Positions 1 to 7,575 of a stretch of 39,037 bases of DNA are shown here, piece after piece. Source of the DNA: Lentisphaeria bacterium UBA1724 (GTDB lineage Bacteria > Verrucomicrobiota > Lentisphaeria > Oligosphaerales > Oligosphaeraceae); NCBI GenBank assembly GCA_002315885.1, contig DCIO01000083.1:27041-66077 (forward strand), given 5' to 3'. Below the pieces are notes generated by a model. It did not search any database. It worked only from the letters and a program-made list of their open reading frames with translations, and had not been told where the DNA came from. Position 1 is the stretch's first letter; each line of letters begins with the position of its first letter. Made by a program: the position numbers and the translations under genes.

Positions 1-1
1 T

Positions 2-25
2 TCCTAACTCCTAATTCCTAATTAG
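2..25. repeat. 7-bp tandem repeat at the 3' end of the helicase gene
   Basis: Three consecutive heptamers (TCCTAAC, TCCTAAT, TCCTAAT) followed by TAG. The last bases overlap the stop codon of the minus-strand DEAD-box helicase gene at 22-24. The unit length of seven matches the TAATGCT arrays elsewhere in the window, although the unit sequence differs. The left edge is cut by the window boundary, so the array may be longer. Confidence 0.6.
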
Positions 26-1881
26 TCTTGGGTGGGCATTGGATTGCCGAATTTGAGGGCTCGGCGCTGTTTGCGATTGAGCATGGGTGTGCCGTCTGGA
101 TTCAGGCGAACGGGCTTGGGGGCTTCGGCGCGCTTCTCGGGGGCGGGCTTGCGCTCATCCCGCTTGCGGTCACTGAATTTGCGTTCCTTGCGTTCGGGGA
201 AGTCCTCGAACTTGCGCTCCTTTCGGTCGCTGAACTTTCGCTCCTTGCGTTCGCCGAATTTACGCTCGCCGCGTTCCTCGAAATCCCCAAATTTACGGTT
301 GACGCGTTCCTCGAAATCGTTGAATTTGCGTTCACGGCGTGGGCGGTCTTCCCGCTCCTCGAATTTACGGTCTTCGCGTGGCGGGTAGGGCTTGCGACCA
401 AAGCGGTGGCCGCCTTCTTCGTTTCCCTCGAAATCGCCGCTGGCCTCCCGTTCTTCGCGGAAGAGTGCGCGCTGTGCGTAGCGACTGCGGTTTCGGTAGC
501 TGCGCTGGTTCATCATGCGCTCAATCTTCTCTGCGGAGACGCCGATGTTTTCGGGACCCTGGTCGGCAGTCAGTGCCAGTTGCTTGGAGATCATCTTGGT
601 GAAGAGCACCGCGGGATCCTGGTCCTGGGTGGCAATCATGCCAAGAATCTTCGTGTAGAGGTCGGAGTCCAGAGTGGAGGCGAAGAGCCCCGCCAGGATT
701 TTTTCCAGACGCTGTGAATTCACTTCATCACGGCTGGGGATGCGACCCCGTGAGAGTTTTGCCCCCACGCTCTTACGGATGGCTTCCATCTGGCGCAGTT
801 CCCGGGGTGTGACTAGGGTGATGGCTTTGCCCGTCTTGCCCGCGCGGCCGGTACGACCGATGCGGTGGACGTATGCGCGGCTGTCAAAGGGCAGGTGGTA
901 GTTGAAGACGTGTGAGACGTCCTCCACATCCAGTCCGCGGGCGGCCACGTCGGTGGCCACCAGGATGTCGAATTCACCACGACGGAAAGCCGCCATGACG
1001 CGGGAACGGGCGGCTTGCTCCATATCGCCGTGGAGGCAGTTCACGTTGTAGCCGCGACCACCCAGCAGGATATTCAGGGAGTCCGTCTCTTCGCGGGTAC
1101 GGCAGAAGATGATCGCCTTGGTGACGTCCTCGGACTCAATCAGACGGATGGTGGCGTTGGTGCGCTCGTATTCCTCGATGACGAAGTAGCTCTGCTCGAT
1201 GTCGTTGTTGGCGATTTCGGGCTGGTCGGTCTCCAATTTCAGCGGGTCGTTCAGGATGGTCTGTGCCAGTGCCTCCACCTGCTTGGGCATGGTGGCGGAG
1301 AAGAGCATGGTCTGGTGAGGCCCGGGGAACTGCTCGAAGATGCGCTTCACGTCATCGATGAAGCCCATGTCCAGCATTTCGTCGGCTTCATCCACCACGA
1401 TGATGGCGGGATTCACATCCTGGAAATGTCCGGAGTCCATGAGATCGATGAGACGGCCAGGGGTGGCAACCAGGATGTTGATGCCACGATTCAGAAGCTC
1501 CTCCTGACGACGATAGGCCTGGCCACCCGTGAATGCGGCGGGCTTCAAGCCAGTGAAGTGTCCCAGCTTGTAGAGCTCGCTGGAAATCTGTGCCGCCAAT
1601 TCGCGGGTGGGGGTCAGTACCAGGAGCTGCAGCCCCTTCGTGTCCTTGATACGTTCCATGGAGGGCAGACCAAAGGCCGCCGTCTTGCCAGTACCCGTCA
1701 AGGCCTGCCCCAGCAGGTCCCGACCCTTCAAGGCCTCGGGAATCGCCTTCATCTGGATCGGCGTGGGTTCCGTGAAACCCGCCTCACGAATGCCGTTCAT
1801 TAGCTCTTCGCAAAGCCCAAAGGCCGCAAAGCCGTTGCTGGTTTCTTCTGCAATAATTTCCTGATTTTCAGTGGATTCCAT
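22..1881 (-). CDS. DEAD-box ATP-dependent RNA helicase (DeaD/CsdA-like)
   Basis: ATP-dependent RNA helicase that should unwind structured RNA in the cytoplasm (ribosome assembly, cold adaptation or mRNA decay in this family). The core is complete: Q-motif around residue 38, Walker A ALTGTGKT (about 60-67), PTRELA, TPGR, DEAD (164-167), SAT (195-197) and HRIGRTGR (about 339-346). Residues after about 470 form a long basic and acidic low-complexity tail built of repeated R-K-F-x-D/E-R units, typical of RNA-binding tails of CsdA/DeaD homologues. I chose the ATG at 1881 because AAGGAA lies 5 nt upstream; an in-frame ATG at 1908 would add nine residues but has no clear ribosome-binding site. The protein is about 619 residues. 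A TTATATTA promoter motif lies at 1928-1935. Family assignment is secure; the exact orthologue (DeaD, RhlE, CshA) is not. Confidence 0.95.
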   Translation of the reverse strand: MESTENQEIIAEETSNGFAAFGLCEELMNGIREAGFTEPTPIQMKAIPEALKGRDLLGQALTGTGKTAAFGLPSMERIKDTKGLQLLVLTPTRELAAQISSELYKLGHFTGLKPAAFTGGQAYRRQEELLNRGINILVATPGRLIDLMDSGHFQDVNPAIIVVDEADEMLDMGFIDDVKRIFEQFPGPHQTMLFSATMPKQVEALAQTILNDPLKLETDQPEIANNDIEQSYFVIEEYERTNATIRLIESEDVTKAIIFCRTREETDSLNILLGGRGYNVNCLHGDMEQAARSRVMAAFRRGEFDILVATDVAARGLDVEDVSHVFNYHLPFDSRAYVHRIGRTGRAGKTGKAITLVTPRELRQMEAIRKSVGAKLSRGRIPSRDEVNSQRLEKILAGLFASTLDSDLYTKILGMIATQDQDPAVLFTKMISKQLALTADQGPENIGVSAEKIERMMNQRSYRNRSRYAQRALFREEREASGDFEGNEEGGHRFGRKPYPPREDRKFEEREDRPRRERKFNDFEERVNRKFGDFEERGERKFGERKERKFSDRKERKFEDFPERKERKFSDRKRDERKPAPEKRAEAPKPVRLNPDGTPMLNRKQRRALKFGNPMPTQD

Positions 1882-1927
1882 TGTAATTCCTTGCTTTTCT
1901 TGCTTCATTTCAATCCGTTACATACCA

Positions 1928-1935
1928 TAATATAA
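1928..1935 (-). promoter_or_regulatory. Probable -10 element of the helicase gene
   Basis: On the minus strand this reads TTATATTA, the same octamer found upstream of five other transcription units here. It lies about 47 nt before the chosen helicase start. No convincing TTGACA-type -35 is visible. Assignment rests on recurrence and position only. Confidence 0.5.
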
Positions 1936-2002
1936 CACGCGTACACAGTATTGAATATGGCAAAATACGACAACTAATGACAATATGGATACTAAAGCGA
2001 CT

Positions 2003-2069
2003 GGCGCCCCTAAAGAACCAAGAAAAGGTCGGAGACCCTTCTGTCCTGTGTGAGCCCTTTAGGGCGAAG
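2003..2069 (+). repeat. Palindromic intergenic repeat, GCCCTTTAGGGC family, copy 1
   Basis: Contains ACCCTTCTGTCCTGTG (2035-2050) followed by TGAGCCCTTTAGGGCGAAG (2051-2069), whose core GCCCTTTAGGGC (2054-2065) is a perfect palindrome. The same string occurs near 30407-30439 and, as its reverse complement, at 14199-14228. It sits directly upstream of the thiM promoter motif, in a position where it could end upstream transcription; that role is inference. Confidence 0.7.
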
Positions 2070-2082
2070 AGCCTATTGGGCA

Positions 2083-2090
2083 TTATATTA
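2083..2090 (+). promoter_or_regulatory. Probable -10 element of the thiMED operon
   Basis: TTATATTA located so that transcription would begin about 2095-2098, almost exactly at the 5' edge of the TPP aptamer. This geometry is the best support in the window for the octamer being a -10 element. No recognisable -35 precedes it; the palindromic repeat fills that region. Confidence 0.55.
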
Positions 2091-2091
2091 A

Positions 2092-2178
2092 CTGTAGCGC
2101 CGGGGTGCCGAAGAGTGATTCTTCAGCTGAGAAAAGACCCGAGAACCTGAGCTGTGGTAATGCCAGCGGAGGAAGTCG
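2092..2178 (+). promoter_or_regulatory. TPP riboswitch (THI element)
   Basis: All conserved TPP-aptamer blocks are present in order: GGGGTGCC (2102-2109), a P3 hairpin GAAG/CTTC (2110-2113 with 2120-2123), GCTGAGA (2126-2132), ACCCGAGAACCTGA (2137-2150) and GGTAATGCCAGCG (2156-2168). The closing P1 helix is only weakly visible. Downstream, GATTCCTC (2188-2195) is perfectly complementary to GAGGAATC (2211-2218), which contains the thiM Shine-Dalgarno, and TTCCTC also matches GAGGAA (2169-2174) at the 3' edge of the aptamer. This is the layout expected of a translational OFF switch: with thiamine pyrophosphate bound, the aptamer keeps GAGGAA and the free TTCCTC covers the ribosome-binding site. 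Confidence 0.95.
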
Positions 2179-2187
2179 TGATGTTCT

Positions 2188-2218
2188 GATTCCTCACTGG
2201 TATTGATTTGGAGGAATC
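2188..2218 (+). promoter_or_regulatory. Shine-Dalgarno-sequestering hairpin of thiM
   Basis: An 8-bp perfect stem pairs 2188-2195 with 2211-2218 and buries the GGAGG that precedes the thiM ATG by eight bases. The stem can be extended with one mismatch up to the start codon. It is the expression platform of the preceding riboswitch. Confidence 0.8.
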
Positions 2219-2222
2219 TGAG

Positions 2223-3008
2223 ATGGGTTACGTGCCGTATTTACGTGCCATTCGTGAGCGTCGTCCCTTGGTGGATTGTCTGACGAACAACGTGACGATT
2301 CAGGATGTGGCGAACATCATTTTGGCGTGTGGTGCGTCTCCCGTGATGGCCACGGATTTGCGTGAGATGGACGACTTTGTCGGGATGTCTCAGGCTGTGG
2401 TAATCAACATTGGCACCATGTCCGAGGAATTGGAAAAATCCTTCGAGGCGGCGTTGGCATCTGCGGAGCGTCAAAGCAAGCCAGTGGTGTTGGATCCCGT
2501 TGGGGTGGGTGCGGCGAAATACCGCACGTCGATGGTGTTGCGTTTTCTGGAGAAGTATCCCGTTGCGGTGATACGTGGGAATGCCTCGGAGCTTCGTGCC
2601 ATTGCGGGGGAAGCGGGCAGTACGATTGGCGTGGATGCCTCGGTAGGGGATGCGGTGACTGCGGAGACCCTGGATGCCCGTGCTGAAATGGCGGCGGGAG
2701 TCGCGCGGAAATACCATTGCGTCGTGGCGATGTCGGGGGCGTGGGATGTCATCACCGACGGCACGCGTCATCTGGTCTGCAAGGGCGGTGTTCCCCAGAT
2801 GAGTCAGGTGACGGGCACGGGGTGCATGCTCACGGGCCTCACGGCTGCTTTTATCGGCGCCAATCCCGATGCCATCCTGGAGGCCACCTACGCCGCCACG
2901 GAATTGATGTGCCATTGCGGTGAAGTCGCCTGGCAGAAGACCACCGATGCCCACGCGGGGTTGTCAAGTTTCCGGAATTACTTGTTGGACGCCATCTCTC
3001 TGGCGTAA
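2223..3008 (+). CDS. thiM: Hydroxyethylthiazole kinase
   Basis: Phosphorylates 4-methyl-5-(2-hydroxyethyl)thiazole, the thiazole salvage step of thiamine synthesis, in the cytoplasm. The 261-residue protein has family hallmarks: LTNNVT near residue 20, the N-A-x-E stretch RGNASEL (118-124), and GTGCM (198-202) with the catalytic Cys at about 201. Start chosen at ATG 2223 because GGAGG at 2210-2214 is correctly spaced; an upstream in-frame TTG at 2208 overlaps that site. It is the first gene of a three-gene operon with thiE and thiD and is controlled by the TPP riboswitch upstream. Length is normal for ThiM. Confidence 0.97.
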   Translation: MGYVPYLRAIRERRPLVDCLTNNVTIQDVANIILACGASPVMATDLREMDDFVGMSQAVVINIGTMSEELEKSFEAALASAERQSKPVVLDPVGVGAAKYRTSMVLRFLEKYPVAVIRGNASELRAIAGEAGSTIGVDASVGDAVTAETLDARAEMAAGVARKYHCVVAMSGAWDVITDGTRHLVCKGGVPQMSQVTGTGCMLTGLTAAFIGANPDAILEATYAATELMCHCGEVAWQKTTDAHAGLSSFRNYLLDAISLA

Positions 3009-3647
3009 ATGACTATGCAAATCAATCCTTCTCTTCTTCATCTTTACGCCGTCACCGACCGTCATTGGCTCCATGGTCGGACGCTGGAATCACAAGTCCG
3101 TGAGGTTCTGGCGGGGGGCACGACCATCCTCCAGTTGCGGGAAAAATGCGTCTCCGACGAGGATTTCCTGGCGGAGGCGAGAGTCATTAAGGCGGTCTGT
3201 GACGAATTTGGTGTGCCGCTAATCATCAACGACAACTTGTCGGTTGCCAAGGCGTTGGGCGTAGGCTTGCATGTGGGGCAGAGCGATACTGCCTGTGCGG
3301 AAGCACGCCGCGTGCTAGGGGAGGGCGCCATTCTGGGAGTGTCCTGTCAGACGGTCGACCAGGCAATTGCCGCGGAGAAGGCGGGGGCGGACTACCTGGG
3401 AGTGGGTGCGGTCTTTCCGACGACTACCAAGGATGACGCGGATGCGGTGCCCTTGGAGACTCTTTCGACAATTTGCGCGGCGGTGCGCATCCCCGTGGTG
3501 GCCATTGGTGGTATCACCCTGCAGAATGTGCCGAAGCTCGTGAATACGGGCATCGCTGGTGTGGCGGTGGTCTCCGCGTTGTTTGCGGCGGAAGACCCCC
3601 GTGGGGCGGCGGAGGAATTTGCGAAAATTCAGTATGAAGGCAGATAG
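3009..3647 (+). CDS. thiE: Thiamine-phosphate synthase
   Basis: Condenses HMP-pyrophosphate with thiazole phosphate to give thiamine monophosphate. TIM-barrel protein of 212 residues with LQLREK (about 41-46), IINDN (72-76), the pyrophosphate loop VFPTTTK (135-141) and AIGGI (165-169). The ATG follows the thiM TAA with no gap and has no own Shine-Dalgarno, so it is probably translated by coupling; an in-frame ATG at 3015 is an equally possible start. Together with ThiM and ThiD it makes thiamine phosphate from salvaged or separately made thiazole and pyrimidine; no thiC, thiG or thiF is in the window. Confidence 0.96.
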   Translation: MTMQINPSLLHLYAVTDRHWLHGRTLESQVREVLAGGTTILQLREKCVSDEDFLAEARVIKAVCDEFGVPLIINDNLSVAKALGVGLHVGQSDTACAEARRVLGEGAILGVSCQTVDQAIAAEKAGADYLGVGAVFPTTTKDDADAVPLETLSTICAAVRIPVVAIGGITLQNVPKLVNTGIAGVAVVSALFAAEDPRGAAEEFAKIQYEGR

Positions 3648-3651
3648 GACA

Positions 3652-4437
3652 ATGAAGACAGTTCTCACAATTGCGGGATCGGATTGCAGTGGCGGAGCGG
3701 GCATCCAGGCGGATTTGAAGACCATCGCCGCCCATCATCTCTACGGCATGAGCGTCATCACAGCGCTTACCGCGCAGAACACCCTGGGTGTCCAGGCAAT
3801 CCACGAGGCACCCGCGGAATTCGTGGCTCAGGAATTGGATAGCATCTTCACGGATATCGTGCCCGACGCGGTGAAGGTGGGGATGGTCTCCTCCGCGTCG
3901 CTGATTCACACGATTGCGGAGAAATTACGTCAATACGGCGTGAAGAAATTGGTGGTGGACCCGGTGATGGTGGCTACTTCGGGAAGCCGATTGCTGGCCC
4001 CCGAGGCACAGTCCGCCCTGGAAAAGGAGCTGCTGCCCCTGGCGACACTCATTACCCCGAATATCCCCGAGACAGAGGCGCTGACGGGCCTGGAAATCCA
4101 TGACGCGGAAGGCATGGTCGCCGCCGCAAAGGCCCTGACACAGAAGTTCCCCGGTGTGGCGATTCTCGTGAAGGGCGGTCATCGTGTCAATGACGCCAAT
4201 GATCTGCTCTACGCCGACGGGAAGGAATTCTGGTTCCAGGGAGAGCGGGTCAATACCGAAAATACCCACGGAACGGGCTGCACTCTCTCCTCCGCCATCG
4301 CCTCCGAATTGGCAATGGACAACGACCTGCCCACCGCTATCCAGAACGCAAAGGAATATCTGACCCACGCCCTCCAGAACGACCCACACCTGGGACACGG
4401 GCACGGCCCCATGGACCACATGTGGAGACTTGGATAA
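3652..4437 (+). CDS. thiD: Bifunctional hydroxymethylpyrimidine kinase/phosphomethylpyrimidine kinase
   Basis: Phosphorylates HMP twice to HMP-pyrophosphate, the second substrate of ThiE. Ribokinase-fold protein of 261 residues: GSDCSGGAGIQAD at 9-21, VDPVM (102-106), ITPN (134-137), and the anion-hole/catalytic GTGC at 207-210. Start at ATG 3652 gives the usual MKTVLTIAGSD N-terminus; an in-frame ATG at 3634 inside thiE would add six residues but neither start has a strong ribosome-binding site. The stop codon TAA (4435-4437) is also the first three bases of a TAATGCT tandem array. Third gene of the riboswitch-controlled operon. Confidence 0.96.
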   Translation: MKTVLTIAGSDCSGGAGIQADLKTIAAHHLYGMSVITALTAQNTLGVQAIHEAPAEFVAQELDSIFTDIVPDAVKVGMVSSASLIHTIAEKLRQYGVKKLVVDPVMVATSGSRLLAPEAQSALEKELLPLATLITPNIPETEALTGLEIHDAEGMVAAAKALTQKFPGVAILVKGGHRVNDANDLLYADGKEFWFQGERVNTENTHGTGCTLSSAIASELAMDNDLPTAIQNAKEYLTHALQNDPHLGHGHGPMDHMWRLG

Positions 4438-4528
4438 TGCTTAATGCTTGATGCTTAATGCTTAATGTAGGAGGGGGAGGTATCCCCCTTGCCCCCTCTT
4501 CTTCAATTCGTAATGCGTAATGCGTAAT
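4435..4528 (+). repeat. Heptamer-hairpin intergenic element, copy A1
   Basis: TAATGCT repeated in frame of seven (4435-4467, one unit TGATGCT), then a hairpin GGGGGA-GGTA-TCCCCC (4473-4488), a pyrimidine-rich strand CCCCCTCTTCTTC, and a second heptamer run of GTAATGC (4510-4528). The first array starts on the thiD stop codon and the second ends on the stop codon of the convergent prepilin-like gene (4528-4530). GAGGGGG (4471-4477) can alternatively pair with CCCCCTC (4492-4498). Confidence 0.85.
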
Positions 4529-5226
4529 CAGCGGATGGGGAATGGGATAATGGCTTTGGGGAGGAGGCCATTTTCCCAGGGGATATACCATGGTGGGGCG
4601 TAGGAACGACATGGGGCACCGATGAATTCCTCAAGTATGCGTGTTTCTACATGTGTATCCACGAAGACGATGTTTGTCTTTTGGGCATGTCGGTTGGTGC
4701 CTTCCAGTCTGGAATCCCAGTCCAGGTCCAATTCTTCCATGAGGTTCTCCCAGGTATTTGCGCCGTAGATGAGGCACGGATCCCCTGAATCGCATAGGAG
4801 ATATCCCTGGGAGGGAATTCGTATGGCACTGGCGAGAGGACCGCGGTTCCCCTGGGTGCCGTCGTAATTCCAGCCGTAGTGTCCGTCATATAGATGCAGG
4901 CCTTCTTTGGTGGGGATGGGGGACTTGCCAGGGCTCACGGGGCACAGAAGAATATGCGTGTCGTGATAATAGGGTAGGGACCAATAACACCAGTTCAAAC
5001 CAGGGTGGTCGATTGTCTTGCCACCCGTGACGTAGGGCGGTAACCGACCCCGCCAATCATCCGAATAACTCAACATCGCCGAGCCTAACTGACGCAAATT
5101 CGAGGCACAAGCAACACTCTGGGCAGACTCGCGACTCCGAACCGCCGCTGGCAAAAGCATTGACGCCATGATGGAAATGATCGCCAATACCACAAGCAAT
5201 TCAATTAAAGAAAAGAAATTCCGCAT
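4528..5226 (-). CDS. Prepilin-like protein with N-terminal methylation motif (H-X9-DG type)
   Basis: Predicted inner-membrane or secreted pseudopilin-like protein of 232 residues. The N-terminus MRNFFSLIELLVVLAIIS is a class III prepilin signal followed by one hydrophobic helix ending near residue 28; there is no Gly before the Phe cleavage position, as in many Lentisphaerae/Planctomycetes members. The C-terminal part (HAQ-x-NIVFVDTHVE) resembles the degenerate H-X9-DG motif of the large PVC pseudopilin family. The ATG at 5226 is preceded by AGGAGG seven bases upstream; the reading frame is open further upstream but that part is AT-rich leader. No pilus assembly genes are nearby, so its role is unknown; such proteins are usually scattered paralogues. 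Confidence 0.88.
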   Translation of the reverse strand: MRNFFSLIELLVVLAIISIMASMLLPAAVRSRESAQSVACASNLRQLGSAMLSYSDDWRGRLPPYVTGGKTIDHPGLNWCYWSLPYYHDTHILLCPVSPGKSPIPTKEGLHLYDGHYGWNYDGTQGNRGPLASAIRIPSQGYLLCDSGDPCLIYGANTWENLMEELDLDWDSRLEGTNRHAQKTNIVFVDTHVETRILEEFIGAPCRSYAPPWYIPWENGLLPKAIIPFPIR

Positions 5227-5542
5227 CTGAATACCTCCTGAAAGGAAAAAACACTTTTCGCTCCCAGAAGCACAGCGCGTCTGGAAGAAAGTGTATAAAG
5301 ATGCCGCGGAATTTCTAAAAATCAAGTCGTAAACGCCAAAATACCAAGAAGTTATAAAAATAATACGAACTTTGGGAATTTGATTTTCAATTTTGAAAGA
5401 GTTTGGGAAAAATAGTATTATCTCCCCTCTGCCAGAACAGATCATTTGCCAATCAGAGAAAATACTGAAAAAAACATACGATAAAAAATGGCATCTATTG
5501 GGGTGATTGCAGGGTAATTATTGCTAACATATTCATTGGTAA

Positions 5543-5588
5543 TCCAAAAAAGTAACATATTTTCCAAAAAAAGTTACGTTTTTGGAAA
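5543..5588 (+). promoter_or_regulatory. Operator-like repeats upstream of the polysaccharide operon
   Basis: TCCAAAAAAGTAAC (5543-5556) recurs as TCCAAAAAAAGTTAC (5563-5577), start-to-start distance 20 bp, i.e. about two helical turns. The second copy is also the left part of a perfect inverted repeat TTTCCAAAAA (5561-5570) / TTTTTGGAAA (5579-5588). The right arm ends seven bases before the TTATATTA motif, so a bound protein would cover the -35 region. Function is inferred from geometry only. Confidence 0.55.
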
Positions 5589-5594
5589 GTTGTA

Positions 5595-5602
5595 TTATAT
5601 TA
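5595..5602 (+). promoter_or_regulatory. Probable -10 element of the polysaccharide operon
   Basis: TTATATTA, 92 nt before the first start codon, directly downstream of an operator-like palindrome. Same octamer as in the thiM, lysC and other upstream regions. Confidence 0.55.
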
Positions 5603-5693
5603 AATGAATGCTTTTTTTGTGTGGGGTTCTTGTTTTCTGGTTGGCTACGTCTAGCCATCTTGGGGGCAAGATCTAAATTAGGAAAATAAAGAG

Positions 5694-6212
5694 ATGGTTA
5701 AGCATTTGTTCTGTGTTTTGTTTGTGGTTTCTTTCTTGACCTCTGGTCTGCTGTTTGCTCAAGAAGTCGTCGCACCTGCCGCACCTGCCACTGAGGCTGT
5801 TGCTCCTGCCGTTGAGCCCGCCGCACCTGCCGCCGAGCCCGCCGCACCTGCAGTTGATTTGTCTGGCATGTCCTATGCCGAATTGGTCAGTTATCTGTCC
5901 TCATTGTCCGCTGAAGAGTTTGCCAGTGTGGTTGTGGAGGCGGTCAATAGTGGTGACCGTTATTTGGCTCGTAACATCGTGGCTGCTGCCAACGAGGTGA
6001 TTTCAAAAGCGGATGCACAAACTGCTTCTGCTTTGATTGCCGCTGTGGAAGCCGTTGGTGAAGGAGTAATTACTGTCAGTAACAACGTCATTGCCTCTGT
6101 TGCTCCTGAAACAAACGCGCTGCAGCAGAAGTTTGATGTTCCCGCCCAGGTTGAGTTGGAGGTCAAGAGCCTTCCTGAGGTTCCCACCTATAGTGCGGGT
6201 TCTGGAATGTAA
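5694..6212 (+). CDS. Small secreted Ala/Pro-rich protein of unknown function
   Basis: I do not recognise this 172-residue protein. It starts with a clear signal peptide (hydrophobic residues 5-21, likely cut after LLFAQ or nearby), followed by an Ala-Pro-Glu-Val-rich linker (about 24-55) of repeated P-A-A-P-x-E units and then a mostly helical, Ala-rich domain (56-145) containing a YAELVSYLSSLSAEEFA stretch. It should act in the periplasm or at the outer membrane; Pro/Ala linkers often span the cell wall. AGGA lies 10 nt before the ATG. It is the first gene after the operator-like promoter and is separated by only 23 bp from the beta-barrel gene, so it is probably co-transcribed and may be a periplasmic partner of that protein. 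Confidence 0.8.
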   Translation: MVKHLFCVLFVVSFLTSGLLFAQEVVAPAAPATEAVAPAVEPAAPAAEPAAPAVDLSGMSYAELVSYLSSLSAEEFASVVVEAVNSGDRYLARNIVAAANEVISKADAQTASALIAAVEAVGEGVITVSNNVIASVAPETNALQQKFDVPAQVELEVKSLPEVPTYSAGSGM

Positions 6213-6235
6213 TTTTTGAAGAGGAGAAATAGAGA

Positions 6236-7432
6236 ATGAAACGCATAGTTGTTGCGGGTTTGACGTTGTTCGCTGCGGGAGTTTTTGCTGCTGAGACCAC
6301 TCTTCAGCAGTTCACTTCTGTAGCAAATACAATTTTGATGGATGCGAGCCATTTGACTTTGAGTCAGGCGTTCAGTTACGATGATAACGTTGACGAGGCT
6401 CCTCGTTCTCATCGTTCTGGCACTTGGACTACGGATACTGACATTGATGCACAGTGGATTTATTCCCGTGATACCACCAGTGTCGGCTTGAATCTTGGTG
6501 TTGGTTACGAGCACGATTTCCACAAGGGAGATAATGATGATGGCAATGGTTTCAGTTACTATCTGACTCCCGTGATGAATGGTTCTTATTCTTTCGGTCG
6601 CCAAACCCTGATGCTCACTGGTGAAAGCAAGTATGAGAATCAGGAGATTGATAAGAGTCAGCGTACCACCACCATGGTCGCAACCAATAAGGCTGGTATT
6701 GGTTGGTCCTATCAGCTGACGGGCAAGACTGTGTTGGCATTGACTGCCGACTACGCCAATAAGCATTACTCCAAGAATAAGTATCAGAAGTACGACAACC
6801 AGGTCTACGGCGCCACCTTCTCTCCCTATATGAATGTGAGCGAACGTTCTCGTGCTGGTTTGACTGCGGGTATTGAGCGTACCAGCTATAAGCACAATAC
6901 CTACCATGATGACTTCAACCGTGTGAACTTTGGTTCATATGGCACTTATCAGTTAACGGGTCGTACCGATCTGTTCATGGAAGTGGGTGCCGAAAGACTC
7001 TATTATCAGGACGATACTCAGTCCAAGAAGGCTTCTGACAGTAACTACAATCCTTACTATCGTTTTGGTTGCCATTATTTGGCGACTGAGGCCTTGAAAT
7101 TGACGGTCGCCTTGGAGCGTTCCACGGAGGATTCTCTGAGTTCTGGTGCCCGTGGCGAGCGAGCGGAGTATGTCTCTGACTTTACCGTGGATTATAAATT
7201 GACTGGAAAGATGACCCTTTCCAACCAGTTTGCGTTCTGCCGTGGTGATGAAAAGACCTGCAATGGCGATTTCCGCGAATATTCCTATGGAATCCGTGCG
7301 AACTATGCCGCGACCAAGGCAATTGATTTTACCTCGGGTTGGATTATCACAATTGAGGACTACGACCATCGTGATGAAGAGAACTATGTTCGCAACAAAT
7401 TCTACGTCGGTCTGACGTGGAAATTCAAATAG
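6236..7432 (+). CDS. Outer-membrane beta-barrel protein of the polysaccharide locus
   Basis: 398 residues with a signal peptide (MKRIVVAGLTLFAAGVFA, cut before AET). The mature part alternates polar and aromatic residues in about 10-residue strands (for example SVGLNLGVGYEHDF, KAGIGWSYQLTGKTVLALTADY, LTGRTDLFMEVGAERLYY) and ends VGLTWKFK, a near-typical barrel C-terminus. The pattern resembles BBP2-type barrels that accompany Wza/Wzc genes in exopolysaccharide loci, where they may be the outer-membrane exit pore. SD AGGAGA is eight bases before the ATG. A strong terminator follows the gene, so expression may exceed that of the next genes. Substrate unknown. Confidence 0.85.
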   Translation: MKRIVVAGLTLFAAGVFAAETTLQQFTSVANTILMDASHLTLSQAFSYDDNVDEAPRSHRSGTWTTDTDIDAQWIYSRDTTSVGLNLGVGYEHDFHKGDNDDGNGFSYYLTPVMNGSYSFGRQTLMLTGESKYENQEIDKSQRTTTMVATNKAGIGWSYQLTGKTVLALTADYANKHYSKNKYQKYDNQVYGATFSPYMNVSERSRAGLTAGIERTSYKHNTYHDDFNRVNFGSYGTYQLTGRTDLFMEVGAERLYYQDDTQSKKASDSNYNPYYRFGCHYLATEALKLTVALERSTEDSLSSGARGERAEYVSDFTVDYKLTGKMTLSNQFAFCRGDEKTCNGDFREYSYGIRANYAATKAIDFTSGWIITIEDYDHRDEENYVRNKFYVGLTWKFK

Positions 7433-7448
7433 CTCACTCCTGCGAAAC

Positions 7449-7487
7449 GGGGCGGTGTGGCCAATGGCGCAGCCGCCCCTTTTGTTT
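7449..7487 (+). terminator. Intrinsic terminator after the beta-barrel gene
   Basis: Stem GGGGCGG (7449-7455) pairs with CCGCCCC (7473-7479), followed by TTTTGTTT. It lies 17 bp after the beta-barrel stop codon and would separate the two structural secreted proteins from the export machinery genes. Confidence 0.85.
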
Positions 7488-7575
7488 GATAATTTGCTTG
7501 TAGTTCTTCATTCTATTCCGCTTCGTTTTCGGTCGTGGAGGGGATGATTTACCAGAGAAAGATTGCATTGTATTT

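Larger units (their letters stand above)
5227..5693. other. AT-rich intergenic regulatory region between divergent genes
   Basis: About 470 bp without a gene, clearly richer in A and T than its surroundings. It separates the prepilin-like gene (leftward) from the polysaccharide operon (rightward). The right half holds two near-identical direct repeats, a palindrome and a TTATATTA motif, listed separately. The left half (5240-5450) is presumably the leader of the prepilin-like mRNA; I see no conserved RNA structure in it. Confidence 0.6.

Noticed and set aside
5227..5445. N-terminal extension of the prepilin-like gene
   Set aside because: The frame is open but AT-rich, and the prepilin signal with a perfect AGGAGG fixes the start at 5226.
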